From Ilyomonas sp965219515 (lineage in GTDB: Bacteria; Bacteroidota; Bacteroidia; Chitinophagales; Chitinophagaceae), in NCBI GenBank assembly GCA_965219515.1, contig OZ244776.1, forward strand, positions 1 to 64,000: a stretch of DNA of 64,000 nt, written 5' to 3'. Position 1 is the first letter of the stretch; the number at the start of each line of letters is the position of its first letter. The notes under the pieces are model-generated. The model saw nothing but the letters and a program-made list of their open reading frames with translations, was not told the origin of the DNA and made no database searches. Both the position numbers and the translations under genes were made by a program. This document shows positions 37,226 to 46,566 of this stretch, one piece after another.

Positions 37226-37900
37226 ATGAATGTAAGCATGAAAATTTTATTGGTCATATTTCTTTTCTGTGCCGGTATTGCAATTGTTAGTAGTTGTAAT
37301 GATGTAAAGCGCGATCCGGGCACGATTTATATGCCGGACATGACGTACAGCCGCGCCTTCGAAACTTATCTTGAAAAAGATTCCACCGACTTTACAACCG
37401 ATCTGAATAAAGCCGACGCCAAAATATTTTATAACAACCGGCCTGTGCTTGGCACAATCAGACGGGATGAAGATGTAACATTTTTGTTGTTAAAAGATGC
37501 GCCCGGCGATTCTGCCAATTACGTGGCTTCCAAGGCAATTCAAAATCCGTTTACCTCGCCCGGCACCACTGAATTAAAAGAAGCCGAACGGTTATTTTTA
37601 ATTAATTGCGCCATTTGTCATGGCACTAAATTAGACGGAAATGGACCATTGTGGAAGGGCGGTAACGGACCTTTTCCCGCCAAACCGGCTACTTTGGTAG
37701 GCGATGCAAAATATGAAGCCATGCCTGGCGGCCAAATGTATTATTCCATAGAATATGGAAAAAACTTAATGGGAAGTTATGCATCGCAGCTAACAAAACA
37801 GCAACGATGGATGATTATCGCCTATATTAAAGAGCAACAGGCGGCAGGTAAATCAAAAGCCGGAACCGTAGATAGCACTGCCACCGCGCTGACCAAGTAA
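37226..37900 (+). CDS. actE: Alternative complex III subunit ActE, monoheme cytochrome c lipoprotein
   Basis: A 224-residue periplasmic-side cytochrome c. The signal sequence ends in a lipobox, IAIVSSC, so it is likely lipid-anchored after processing by Lgt. One heme site, CAICH (near residue 130), and a distal Met in the C-terminal part, in a region resembling a class I cytochrome c (GNGPLWKGGNGPFPAKPATL). ActE passes electrons between ActA and the oxidase. ATG at 37226 and 37238 are both possible. Confidence 0.92.
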   Translation: MNVSMKILLVIFLFCAGIAIVSSCNDVKRDPGTIYMPDMTYSRAFETYLEKDSTDFTTDLNKADAKIFYNNRPVLGTIRRDEDVTFLLLKDAPGDSANYVASKAIQNPFTSPGTTELKEAERLFLINCAICHGTKLDGNGPLWKGGNGPFPAKPATLVGDAKYEAMPGGQMYYSIEYGKNLMGSYASQLTKQQRWMIIAYIKEQQAAGKSKAGTVDSTATALTK

Positions 37901-37937
37901 AAAAAGTTCAATTTAAAAAGTTCAAAAAAGAATTATA

Positions 37938-39176
37938 ATGGCGTTAGCAAAAGAACAATTTGAAATTCCCGGCAGAATGCGAACCTGGTCTTTCGGTCTG
38001 ATGGCGATTGGGTTATTGGCCGTAATCATTGGCTTTATTTCGTTTGGAATGAGCGATAATGACCACGACAAAGCCGTTTTTTGGGGAACGCTGTTATACA
38101 ACAGCATTTTCTTTACCATGATTTGCAACGCTGCCATGTTTTTCATTTGCGCAACCACGTTGGCTATGGCGGGCTTTACAACCACATTTCGTCGTGTGCC
38201 GGAAGCCATTTCGGCAATGGTGCCGGTGTTTGGAACAATTACGGCCGTATTGCTTATTTTTATTGTTCTTTCAGACAAGCATTATATTTATGAATGGCTT
38301 GATAATAAAGTGGTGGACAGCAGCGAAGTATTGCAGGGAAAAGTCGGCTTTCTGAATAAGCCGTTTTACATTGTATGGACGCTGTTAACCATCGGATTGT
38401 GGAGCTTAATGGGTTCAAGAATGCGCAAGCTCTCAAGCGAAGCGGACGAGAATAAATTTGATTTTGAAAGCGGCAAAAGCTACGTGTGGCGCAATACCGT
38501 AAATGCTTCCCTGTTTATTGTCTGGTTTGCCTTAACCACGGCATCGGTAACGCCCTGGTTTTGGCTCATGAGTATAGATGCGGAATGGTATTCAACCATG
38601 TATAGCTGGTACACGTTTATCAGCACTTTTGTATCGGCCATGGCGCTCATTGCTTTATGGGTAATTTACCTGAAAAACAAAGGATATTTAGAGCTTACCA
38701 ATCAGGAACATTTGCATGACATTGGCAAGTTTATGTTTGCGTTCTCTATCTTTTGGACTTACCTTTGGTTCTCACAATACATGCTGATCTGGTACGCCAA
38801 TATGCCTGAAGAAACAACATATTTTCAACCTCGTGTAAGGGGTGTTTATAAAGGAATTTTCTTCCTGAATCTGATTGTAAATTTTGTTTGTCCGCTTTTG
38901 ATTTTGATGAAACGATCGGTAAAACGAAATTATACTTTGATGACTTTTATGTCAGTTCTTATCATTTTCGGTCACTGGATAGATTTTTATCAAATGGTTA
39001 TGGGCAGTTTATCTCCTGAAAAAGTAACGCTGGCCGAAAGCGGCTGGCTCGACTTTGGAACGGCCGGGTTGTTTGTTGGTATTATGATATTTGGCGTTGG
39101 GAAGGCTTTGGCTGATAAGCCGCTGGTGCCGCGCTTTCATCCGTTTTTAAAAGAAAGTATTGTGCATCATACATAA
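37938..39176 (+). CDS. actF: Alternative complex III subunit ActF, membrane subunit
   Basis: A 412-residue NrfD-like integral membrane subunit with about ten helices. It is the last act gene and is followed by coxB after 73 bases. Segments FWTYLWFSQYMLIWYANMPEE and LMTFMSVLIIFGHWIDFYQMVMG match ActF proteins. The spacer from actE is short and AT-rich with direct TTTAAAAAGTTCAA-like words. Confidence 0.92.
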   Translation: MALAKEQFEIPGRMRTWSFGLMAIGLLAVIIGFISFGMSDNDHDKAVFWGTLLYNSIFFTMICNAAMFFICATTLAMAGFTTTFRRVPEAISAMVPVFGTITAVLLIFIVLSDKHYIYEWLDNKVVDSSEVLQGKVGFLNKPFYIVWTLLTIGLWSLMGSRMRKLSSEADENKFDFESGKSYVWRNTVNASLFIVWFALTTASVTPWFWLMSIDAEWYSTMYSWYTFISTFVSAMALIALWVIYLKNKGYLELTNQEHLHDIGKFMFAFSIFWTYLWFSQYMLIWYANMPEETTYFQPRVRGVYKGIFFLNLIVNFVCPLLILMKRSVKRNYTLMTFMSVLIIFGHWIDFYQMVMGSLSPEKVTLAESGWLDFGTAGLFVGIMIFGVGKALADKPLVPRFHPFLKESIVHHT

Positions 39177-39249
39177 ACCGGAATTGTTTTTTTGATAGTG
39201 CATTTTTATGTTCTTGTTCAAAAAGGCATAAAACTAAAAATTCATATAG

Positions 39250-40347
39250 ATGTCAACGTTGTTTACGGCTGCCGTTTTATTGCTCATCTTCGTTATTATA
39301 TTTCAGATTGCGAAAGCAAGTGAGTACGTAAATGTATTAAAGGGTGAAGAGAAATCTGATAAATCAAACAATAAGGTAAATGCTTTTTTCATGGTGGCTT
39401 TCCTGATTTTAGGATTGATCGGCGTTTACTGGTGTAACAAATTGTTTTATCCTAAAACGCTGATGGCGCAAGGTTCTGCAAGCGATCATGGAGAGAAATG
39501 GGATAGTATGTTCTGGTGGACGATTATCGTTACCGGCATTGTGTTTTTCATTACGCAGATCGCTCTGTTTTTTTTCGCATACCGGTATCAACACAAAGAA
39601 AACCGTAAAGCTTATTTCTTTCCACATAACAATACCATGGAATTAATCTGGACGGTTGTTCCTGCTATTGCCCTGACGGTGCTGGTGGTTGTGGGATTGC
39701 GCAACTGGTTTGCCATGACAAGTGATGCACCCAAAAATGCAATACAGGTAGAAATTACGGGTAAGCAATTCGGCTGGATGTTTCGCTATCCAGGTAGAGA
39801 CGGGCAGTTTGGAGAAAAATATTTTAAAGTAATAGATGATGCCAATAGCAATCCATTGGGGCAAATCTGGAAAGATAATGCAGCTTTGAACTTACATGCC
39901 GATTCTAAAAATTTTGACGATGTAGTGCCTACACAAATGTACATTGTAAAGGGAAGGCCGGTAAAACTTCTGATTAATTCGCGCGATGTAATTCATGATG
40001 TGGGGTTGCCAAGTTTTAGAATGAAGATGGACGCCGTGCCCGGAACGCCTACCACCATGTGGTTTACGCCTTTATATACCACCAATGAAATGAAGGAAAA
40101 AACAAACAATCCAAATTTTGATTATGAAATTGTTTGCGATCAGTTGTGCGGGAATGGGCATTATTCAATGAGAGGAATTATTAAAGTAGTTACCCAGCCG
40201 GAATATGACGAATGGCTGGTAAAGCAAAAGCCGAATTATTATGTAGCTTTTCCTGATAAAGATCCGGCTAATACGCCGGCCGTGTCTGGCGCAGACAGTA
40301 CAGGTAAAGCAGGCGCAGGTACAGTAGCAATGAACAAAAACAAATAG
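39250..40347 (+). CDS. coxB: Cytochrome c oxidase subunit II
   Basis: Subunit II binds the CuA centre that accepts electrons into the oxidase. The protein has 365 residues with an extra N-terminal hydrophobic segment and two further helices (about 46-65 and 88-112), followed by the periplasmic cupredoxin domain. CuA ligands are visible in CDQLCGNGHYSMRG (two Cys, His, Met), with the upstream His in SRDVIHDVGLPSF. No heme c domain is fused, so electrons must come from a separate cytochrome or directly from alternative complex III. Confidence 0.95.
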   Translation: MSTLFTAAVLLLIFVIIFQIAKASEYVNVLKGEEKSDKSNNKVNAFFMVAFLILGLIGVYWCNKLFYPKTLMAQGSASDHGEKWDSMFWWTIIVTGIVFFITQIALFFFAYRYQHKENRKAYFFPHNNTMELIWTVVPAIALTVLVVVGLRNWFAMTSDAPKNAIQVEITGKQFGWMFRYPGRDGQFGEKYFKVIDDANSNPLGQIWKDNAALNLHADSKNFDDVVPTQMYIVKGRPVKLLINSRDVIHDVGLPSFRMKMDAVPGTPTTMWFTPLYTTNEMKEKTNNPNFDYEIVCDQLCGNGHYSMRGIIKVVTQPEYDEWLVKQKPNYYVAFPDKDPANTPAVSGADSTGKAGAGTVAMNKNK

Positions 40348-40374
40348 ATTAAACTTATTATTAAGAGCTTGAAT

Positions 40375-42189
40375 ATGAGTAACGAAGCGGTTTTACAAAC
40401 AGGTACAGGCGGTGTTCATACCATTCATACAGATAGTCATGAGCATCATCCTCATCACGAAACATTTATTACAAAATACGTCTTCAGTCAGGATCATAAA
40501 ATGATTGCCAAGCAATTTCTGATTACCGGAATGGTTTGGGCAATTCTCGGTGGTTTTATGTCTGTGTTATTTCGTCTTCAGTTGGGTTATCCTGATACTA
40601 CATTTCCCTGGTTAGAAACCATTTTGGGTAAATGGGCGAAAGGCGGTCATATTTCGGCAGAAGCTTATTATGCACTTGTTACAACACATGGTACAGTACT
40701 GGTATTTTTTGTATTGACAGCCGGTTTAAGCGGAACTTTTGCCAATCTATTGATTCCGTTACAGATAGGCGCCAGAGATATGGCATCGCCTTTATTAAAT
40801 ATGCTTAGTTACTGGTTTTTCTTTACCGCCAGCATTGTTATGCTGTCTTCTCTTTTTGTAGAAACAGGTCCGTTTAGCGGGGGCTGGGTTGCCTATCCGC
40901 CGTTAAGCGCATTGCGTGATGCTTCACCCGGCTCTAAAACAGGTATGGATTTATGGATTACTTCAATGGCTTTGTTTGTGGTTTCGCAACTGCTGGCAGG
41001 TCTCAATTATATTTCTACCGTGCTTAACATGCGTACAAAAGGCATGAGCATGACAAGATTGCCTTTAACAATATGGGCTTTGTTTTTCACGGCTGTGTTG
41101 GGCGTACTTTCTTTTCCCGTTTTATTTTCCGGTTTCATCTTATTGATTTTCGACAGAAATTTTGGTACCAGCTTTTATCTGTCAGACATTTTTGTAAGTG
41201 GCGTAGGCGCTTTGCCAAATGAAGGTGGCAGCGCTATACTGTATCAGCATTTGTTCTGGTTTCTGGGGCATCCCGAAGTTTACATTATCTTGTTGCCGGC
41301 GATGGGTATGGTTTCGGAAATATTATCTACCAATGCCCGAAAACCAATCTTTGGTTACATGGCAATGGTTGGATCTTTGTTTGCCATTGCGATTCTGGCG
41401 TTTCTGGTATGGGCGCACCACATGTTTGTTTCCGGTTTAAATCCGTTTCTCGGTTCCATATTCGTTTTATTAACACTACTGATTGCGGTGCCATCGGGAA
41501 TAAAAGTGTTCAACTGGATAACCACATTGTGGCGCGGCAATATACGATTTACGCCGGCTATGCTGTTTGCCATTGGTTTTGTAAGCCTATTTATTTCCGG
41601 CGGATTAACAGGTATTTTTCTGGGTAATTCGGCGCTTGATATTCACTTACATGATACTTATTTTGTAGTTGCGCATTTTCATATTGTAATGGGCGTAGCA
41701 TCTATGTTCGGTATGTTTGCAGGCGTTTATCACTGGTATCCCAAAATGTATGGCAGATACATGAATAATGTATTGGCGTATATCCATTTCTGGATTACCC
41801 TGATCGGCGCATATTTAATTTTCTGGCCAATGCACTATGAAGGTCTTGCCGGTATGCCGCGCCGTTATTACGATTTTAGCGTTTGGATCAGCTTTAGCCA
41901 GTTTGGCGGTTTAAACCGGTTTATCAGCACGGTTGCTTTAATTGTTTATGCTACGCAATTCCTGTTTCTGTTTAATTTCTTTTACTCCATTTTTAAAGGT
42001 AGAAAAGTAAGAACGCTGAATCCGTGGGGTTCCAACACGTTGGAATGGACAACGCCAATTAATCCGGGACATGGTAACTGGGAAGGAGAAATACCTGAAG
42101 TTCACCGCTGGGCTTACGATTATGGTAAAGATGGCAAAGAATTTATACCGCAAACCTTACCGGTAGGTGCAGACGAAACCCAGCATTAA
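40375..42189 (+). CDS. coxA: Cytochrome c oxidase subunit I
   Basis: The catalytic subunit with heme a, heme a3 and CuB. A 604-residue membrane protein with 12 or so helices. It has TTHGTVLVFFVL (heme a His), WFLGHPEVYIILLPAMG (CuB ligand and cross-linked Tyr region), WAHHMF (two CuB His) and HDTYFVVAHFHIVMG (heme a3 and heme a His). The N-terminus has a His-rich stretch of unclear meaning. The ATG at 40375 is preferred over TTG at 40369. A terminator lies 41 bases after the stop. Confidence 0.97.
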   Translation: MSNEAVLQTGTGGVHTIHTDSHEHHPHHETFITKYVFSQDHKMIAKQFLITGMVWAILGGFMSVLFRLQLGYPDTTFPWLETILGKWAKGGHISAEAYYALVTTHGTVLVFFVLTAGLSGTFANLLIPLQIGARDMASPLLNMLSYWFFFTASIVMLSSLFVETGPFSGGWVAYPPLSALRDASPGSKTGMDLWITSMALFVVSQLLAGLNYISTVLNMRTKGMSMTRLPLTIWALFFTAVLGVLSFPVLFSGFILLIFDRNFGTSFYLSDIFVSGVGALPNEGGSAILYQHLFWFLGHPEVYIILLPAMGMVSEILSTNARKPIFGYMAMVGSLFAIAILAFLVWAHHMFVSGLNPFLGSIFVLLTLLIAVPSGIKVFNWITTLWRGNIRFTPAMLFAIGFVSLFISGGLTGIFLGNSALDIHLHDTYFVVAHFHIVMGVASMFGMFAGVYHWYPKMYGRYMNNVLAYIHFWITLIGAYLIFWPMHYEGLAGMPRRYYDFSVWISFSQFGGLNRFISTVALIVYATQFLFLFNFFYSIFKGRKVRTLNPWGSNTLEWTTPINPGHGNWEGEIPEVHRWAYDYGKDGKEFIPQTLPVGADETQH

Positions 42190-42230
42190 GAAAAAATTCT
42201 TTTCTGGTAAATAGATAAATCGTTTTCTGA

Positions 42231-42255
42231 TGCCCTGCTTTGTCAGGGCATTTTT
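42231..42255 (+). terminator. Rho-independent terminator between coxA and ctaB
   Basis: The stem TGCCCTG/CAGGGCA (42231-42237 with 42244-42250) has a 6-base loop and is followed by five T. It lies only 21 bases before the ctaB start, so it divides coxA from ctaB or attenuates readthrough. Confidence 0.8.
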
Positions 42256-42276
42256 ATAACATTAAAAATATTTTTT

Positions 42277-43191
42277 TTGACGGGTGAATTAAATACCGGA
42301 AACACGGCTACGCTGCGGTTAAGTATTAAAGTAAAAGATTACCTGCAGTTGGTGAAATTTACATTAAGTTTTACGGTGGTATTTTCCTGTGTGATATGTT
42401 ATTTGCTAGGGCCTTCCGTTGTAGCTTACGACTGGAAGATGATTATTTTATTGTTTGTTGCGGGCATGTTGATAGCCGGCAGTGCCAATACCATAAATCA
42501 GGCAGTTGAAAAAGACACCGATGCCATGATGAAGCGCACTGCCGGTCGCCCGGTTGCCAGCGGAAGAATGACGGCAAAGGAAGCTTATGCGTTTTCATTT
42601 ATAACGGGCTTGATTGGCATAGTGATTATGTATTATTTTTTTAATTTTCAATCAGCTTTGTTATCTGCTTTCAGCTTGTTTTTATATGCCTTTGTTTATA
42701 CGCCATTAAAAAAAGTAAATTCCATTGCGGTTTTGGTTGGCGCTTTTCCGGGTGCGCTTCCCTGTTTAATCGGTTGGATGGCAGGGTTTCCGGAAAATCA
42801 GCCGATTCTTTATACAGGCGGAATTATTTTATTCAGCATACAATTTCTCTGGCAGTTTCCGCATTTCTGGGCAATAGCCTGGGTAGCGCATAACGATTAT
42901 AGTAAAGCCGGTTTTAAATTGCTTCCATCAGATAAAGGGCCTACAAAATTTACGGCACTACAAGCGCTGCTGTATTCGTTTATTATGCTTCCTGCGGGCA
43001 TGTTGCCTTATTATTTTGGAATCAGCGGTCAGATAAGTCTTTTTATATTGTTGGTTTGTAATGGTTTTATGATTGTGCAATGCGCCAGGTTGTATTTTGA
43101 AATGAGTGTTAAAGCAGCCAGACGAGTAATGTTCAGCAGCTATATTTATTTACCAATTGTATTGCTTGCATTACTGGCCGACAAGACATAA
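42277..43191 (+). CDS. ctaB: Protoheme IX farnesyltransferase (heme O synthase)
   Basis: CtaB attaches a farnesyl group to heme B to make heme O, the precursor of the heme A in this oxidase. The prenyltransferase motif NQAVEKDTDAMMKRTAGRP is near residue 72, and the second acidic region is around AHNDYSKAGFKLLP. About eight or nine helices in 304 residues. There is no nearby ATG: the frame begins at TTG 42277, 21 bases after a terminator, so translation probably starts there or at another non-ATG codon. Confidence 0.94.
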   Translation: MTGELNTGNTATLRLSIKVKDYLQLVKFTLSFTVVFSCVICYLLGPSVVAYDWKMIILLFVAGMLIAGSANTINQAVEKDTDAMMKRTAGRPVASGRMTAKEAYAFSFITGLIGIVIMYYFFNFQSALLSAFSLFLYAFVYTPLKKVNSIAVLVGAFPGALPCLIGWMAGFPENQPILYTGGIILFSIQFLWQFPHFWAIAWVAHNDYSKAGFKLLPSDKGPTKFTALQALLYSFIMLPAGMLPYYFGISGQISLFILLVCNGFMIVQCARLYFEMSVKAARRVMFSSYIYLPIVLLALLADKT

Positions 43192-43236
43192 TATTTTTTG
43201 TATGACAAATTTTACTTTTATTAAATTGAGATACAT

Positions 43237-43815
43237 ATGATCATGAGTTTAGAAAATGCAGAAAGAAAGCGGCTGCATCCTTACAAGTTTACGCTTTGGG
43301 TTGGCATCGGCAGCATTATCATGATGTTTGCCGCCTTAACCAGCGCTTATATTGTGCGTCATGCGCAGCACAACTGGCTCGAGTTTTCGATGCCGAAAGT
43401 GTTTTGGTATTCTACAATAGTTATCATCGCAAGCAGTGTTACATTGCACCTTGCCGTAAAAGCATTTCGGTCGCGTGAAAGAAACCGGTATAAAACCCTG
43501 CTCACCGTAACGGCTTTGTTAGGCGTATTGTTTGCAGCATTACAGATATCCGGGTTTTACGATTTATACAATCGCGGCATAAACATCATTGGTCAGGGAA
43601 GCAATCCGTCGGCGTCTTTTTTGGGCATTATTACCGGTTTGCACGTTGTGCATGTGTTAGGTGGTGTCATAGCTTTGCTGATTGTTTTTTTTAAATCCTT
43701 CAGCAAAAAAATTAAAAGCTACGACAGTACTCCGGTAGAAATACTTAGCATCTATTGGCATTTTGTAGATATCTTATGGATTTACCTTTTTATTTTTTTT
43801 ACCTGGGCAGGATAA
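43237..43815 (+). CDS. Cytochrome c oxidase subunit III-like protein
   Basis: A 192-residue membrane protein of the heme-copper oxidase subunit III family, about five helices. LHPYKFTLWVGIGSIIMMFAALTSAY at the start and the C-terminal IYWHFVDILWIYLFIFFTW are typical. It is one of two adjacent subunit III-like genes, as is usual in Bacteroidota. Subunit III stabilises the oxidase and has no cofactor. Confidence 0.88.
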   Translation: MIMSLENAERKRLHPYKFTLWVGIGSIIMMFAALTSAYIVRHAQHNWLEFSMPKVFWYSTIVIIASSVTLHLAVKAFRSRERNRYKTLLTVTALLGVLFAALQISGFYDLYNRGINIIGQGSNPSASFLGIITGLHVVHVLGGVIALLIVFFKSFSKKIKSYDSTPVEILSIYWHFVDILWIYLFIFFTWAG

Positions 43816-43884
43816 AAAATATGGCTTTAAATTCATAATTATACCATAGCAATATACATTTGCAAACGAAACTGAACAGATAAC

Positions 43885-44565
43885 ATGGCAACAACAGCAA
43901 CAACAGCGCAGGCACCTGCCAAACTCTGGAGCGGAGGCAAAAGCCCTTTCAATGTAGAGTATGGCAAAGTAATGATGTGGTATTTTTTGATGAGCGATAC
44001 TTTTACGTTCGGTGCATTTCTCATTGCCTATGGTACTACGCGATTTGCCACCAACGGATGGCCAGACCCGAATAAAGTGTTTAATGCATTTCCTGGTCTC
44101 ACGGGAAACCTGCCATTGATGTTTGTGAGTATGATGACTTTTATATTAATCATCAGTTCAGTAACCATGGTGCTTGCAGTACAGGCAGGGCATAATATGG
44201 AAAAAAAGAAAGTGGTTATAAATCTGATTTTAACCATCATTGGTGGTTTGGCTTTTCTAAGCTGTCAGGCCTGGGAATGGTCGCATCTGTTTCACGAAGG
44301 CGCCTGGTGGGGAAGGAATCCGTTTCCCAATGCAGACGGAACCATTGCAACTACCAATTTTACCAACTTCTTTTTTACCATTACCGGCTTTCACGGCTTT
44401 CATGTATTTTCCGGCGTGATTATTAATTGTATTATGCTGATTATGACATTGAGTAATGTGTTTGAACGAAAAGGTCATTACCTGATGATTGAAAAAGCCG
44501 GCTTGTACTGGCATTTTGTAGATTTGGTTTGGGTGTTTGTATTTACTTGTTTTTATCTGGTGTAA
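43885..44565 (+). CDS. Cytochrome c oxidase subunit III
   Basis: A 226-residue membrane protein with GKVMMWYFLMSDTFTFGAFL at the first helix, CQAWEWSHL, FFFTITGFHGFHVFSGVI, and the C-terminal GLYWHFVDLVWVFVFTCFYL. All are subunit III features. It follows the other subunit III-like gene by 69 bases and precedes the subunit IV gene by 18. Confidence 0.92.
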   Translation: MATTATTAQAPAKLWSGGKSPFNVEYGKVMMWYFLMSDTFTFGAFLIAYGTTRFATNGWPDPNKVFNAFPGLTGNLPLMFVSMMTFILIISSVTMVLAVQAGHNMEKKKVVINLILTIIGGLAFLSCQAWEWSHLFHEGAWWGRNPFPNADGTIATTNFTNFFFTITGFHGFHVFSGVIINCIMLIMTLSNVFERKGHYLMIEKAGLYWHFVDLVWVFVFTCFYLV

Positions 44566-44583
44566 AAAAAGAAAATTTTTTGT

Positions 44584-45015
44584 ATGGAACAAATGTCTGC
44601 AGTTGAATATCACGAGCATAACAGTGGCGGAACAAAAGAAATAATCCGGGTTACCATCATTTTAACGGTTCTCACCATCATAGAATTGGGACTTGGTTTT
44701 TCGATGATAAACTTATCTGAGCAAAGTTTTTTACGCCATCTTATAAAAGGAGTCATACTGATTCTGATGCTAGCAAAAGCATTTTATATTGTTGGTTACT
44801 TCATGCATCTGAAACACGAAATCAGAAATTTGATTATGACAATCTGTATTCCATTGCTGCTCTTTGTTTGGTTTGTTATTGCATTTTTATATGATGGCAG
44901 TTCTTACAATAATAACCGGAATGCCTACAATCCGTATTACAGAGAAAAAAGCAAGCAGCTGGCACCCGCAAAGGAAAGAGAAGAACACAGCGATGAGCCA
45001 AAGAAATTAGAATAA
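44584..45015 (+). CDS. Cytochrome c oxidase subunit IV (prokaryotic COX4 family)
   Basis: A 143-residue membrane protein with about three helices and a charged tail. FYIVGYFMHLKHEIRNLIM is the conserved COX4_pro-type segment. Position immediately after subunit III supports the assignment. The operon ends with the hairpin terminator downstream. Confidence 0.85.
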   Translation: MEQMSAVEYHEHNSGGTKEIIRVTIILTVLTIIELGLGFSMINLSEQSFLRHLIKGVILILMLAKAFYIVGYFMHLKHEIRNLIMTICIPLLLFVWFVIAFLYDGSSYNNNRNAYNPYYREKSKQLAPAKEREEHSDEPKKLE

Positions 45016-45042
45016 CAAATTCTACTACTTCATTTTATTTAT

Positions 45043-45073
45043 AAAAGCTGCAATAAAGAATTGTGGCTTTTTT
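45043..45073 (+). terminator. Terminator after the cytochrome oxidase genes
   Basis: AAAAGCTGCAAT (45043-45054) pairs with ATTGTGGCTTTT (45060-45071), including two G-T wobbles, with a 5-base loop and a T run. Confidence 0.65.
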
Positions 45074-45373
45074 ATTTGTCTGAACTGAAATATATGTGAT
45101 AGTTAAAATGTACTGAATAAAGACAATATAAATTGGATATTAAAGACAATTGATATTGCGATATTGAAACTTAGGCTAAAATTGTATTTCGAAAATATGA
45201 TTCAGACGACTTCATTGTCCAATTGGTATGATATGGCTATTTCAGAAGAACATTTGTCTAATCTTATCTATCTCAGGTATTTTAATTATCTCAGTTCCGA
45301 CAATATTTCCTTAAATCAATATCGTCAGACAAAACATTACAATTCATCAAAACGAAACACGATTTTGCCATCG

Positions 45374-45381
45374 TACCTTCG
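45374..45381 (+). promoter_or_regulatory. Possible -7 element of the ferredoxin oxidoreductase gene
   Basis: TACCTTCG resembles TAnnTTTG and lies 23 bases upstream of the start at 45405. No clear -33. The remaining part of the 390-base spacer 45016-45404 has the terminator above and nothing else recognised. Confidence 0.35.
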
Positions 45382-45404
45382 CAATCCGAAAAGATACAGC
45401 AACG

Positions 45405-46460
45405 ATGACTGATACAGCTACAGATTTACAAGTAAAAGAAAAGCCCGTAGTTAGCTTAACCGCAAAAGATTTTGCTACCGACCAGGAGGTGCGATGGTGC
45501 CCCGGTTGCGGAGATTATTCTATTCTGGCGCAGGTGCAGAAAGTGATGCCCACGCTTGGCATTCCGAAAGAAGATATTGTAATTATCAGCGGCATTGGCT
45601 GCAGCAGCCGTTTTCCATATTATATGAACACGTATGGCATGCACTCCATTCATGGCCGTGCCACGGCAATCGCCAGCGGTTTAAAAGCAACAAGACCCGA
45701 ACTCAGCGTTTGGATTGTAACCGGCGATGGCGATGCGCTAAGCATTGGCGGCAATCATACCATCCATTTATTGCGCCGCAATTTTGATGTAAATATTCTG
45801 TTGTTTAACAACCAGATTTACGGGTTAACCAAAGGGCAGTATTCACCAACATCCGAAGAAAATAAAGTTACCAAAAGCACGCCTTACGGAAGCATAGATC
45901 ATCCGTTCAATCCGCTGGCGTTGGCTATGGGCGCAGATGCTTCCTTTATTGCGCGCAGCATGGACAGAGATCCGAAACATTTGCAAAGCATGTTGCTGCG
46001 CAGCTATGCGCACAAAGGCGCGTCTTTTTTAGAAATCTACCAGAATTGCAACATCTTCAACGACGGTGCTTTTGAAATGTTTACTGATAAAACTACCAAG
46101 CCCGAAGAAGCTGTTTTCTTGGAGCAAAACAAACCATTAATTTTTGGATCAAATGAACAAAAAGGAATCAGGCTTGATGGCATAAAGCCGGTTGTGGTTA
46201 CCATTGGCGAAGAAGCGGCCGTAGAAGATTTGTGGGTACATGATGAACAGGATTTTTACAAAGCGCAACTGCTTATTCGCATGTTTGATGATCCGAGAAT
46301 TGAGGGACATTTTCCCAGACCGTTTGGTGTTTTTTATGAAGCAGATCGTGCTTGTTATGAAGATGTAATGCGCCTGCAAATAGAAGAAACCATTGCTGCC
46401 AAAGGCATGGGCAATTTGGATAAATTGTTACGCGGAAAAGAAGTATGGGAAATCGTGTAA
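45405..46460 (+). CDS. 2-oxoacid:ferredoxin oxidoreductase subunit beta
   Basis: The thiamine-diphosphate-binding beta subunit of a 2-oxoglutarate/2-oxoacid:ferredoxin oxidoreductase, 351 residues. It has the Cys motif RWCPGCGDY, GIGCSSRFPYY, the ThDP motif GDGDALSIGGNH and FNNQIYGLTKGQYSPTS. KorB-like is more likely than PorB from the sequence pattern. The alpha subunit gene is not adjacent, so it must be elsewhere. The gene is convergent with the cupin/JmjC gene. Confidence 0.93.
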   Translation: MTDTATDLQVKEKPVVSLTAKDFATDQEVRWCPGCGDYSILAQVQKVMPTLGIPKEDIVIISGIGCSSRFPYYMNTYGMHSIHGRATAIASGLKATRPELSVWIVTGDGDALSIGGNHTIHLLRRNFDVNILLFNNQIYGLTKGQYSPTSEENKVTKSTPYGSIDHPFNPLALAMGADASFIARSMDRDPKHLQSMLLRSYAHKGASFLEIYQNCNIFNDGAFEMFTDKTTKPEEAVFLEQNKPLIFGSNEQKGIRLDGIKPVVVTIGEEAAVEDLWVHDEQDFYKAQLLIRMFDDPRIEGHFPRPFGVFYEADRACYEDVMRLQIEETIAAKGMGNLDKLLRGKEVWEIV

Positions 46461-46566
46461 AGTTATACGTTGTAAGTGGTAAGTTATAAGTAGTAAGTAA
46501 TTTTCAACTTAAATACTTATCACGTAAAACGTTCAATGGATAACATATTACTTACAACGTATAACT
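46461..46566. repeat. Fold-back between the ferredoxin oxidoreductase and cupin genes
   Basis: A perfect 17-base inverted repeat, AGTTATACGTTGTAAGT at 46461-46477 and its complement at 46550-46566. The left arm begins right after the stop codon of one gene and the right arm reaches into the stop codon of the convergent one. The inside holds further GTAAGT/ATAAG words. Confidence 0.7.

Noticed and set aside
45164..45412. An 82-residue plus-strand ORF upstream of the ferredoxin oxidoreductase gene
   Set aside because: It runs over the predicted promoter and the start of the next gene, has no family features, and its codons look like AT-rich spacer.
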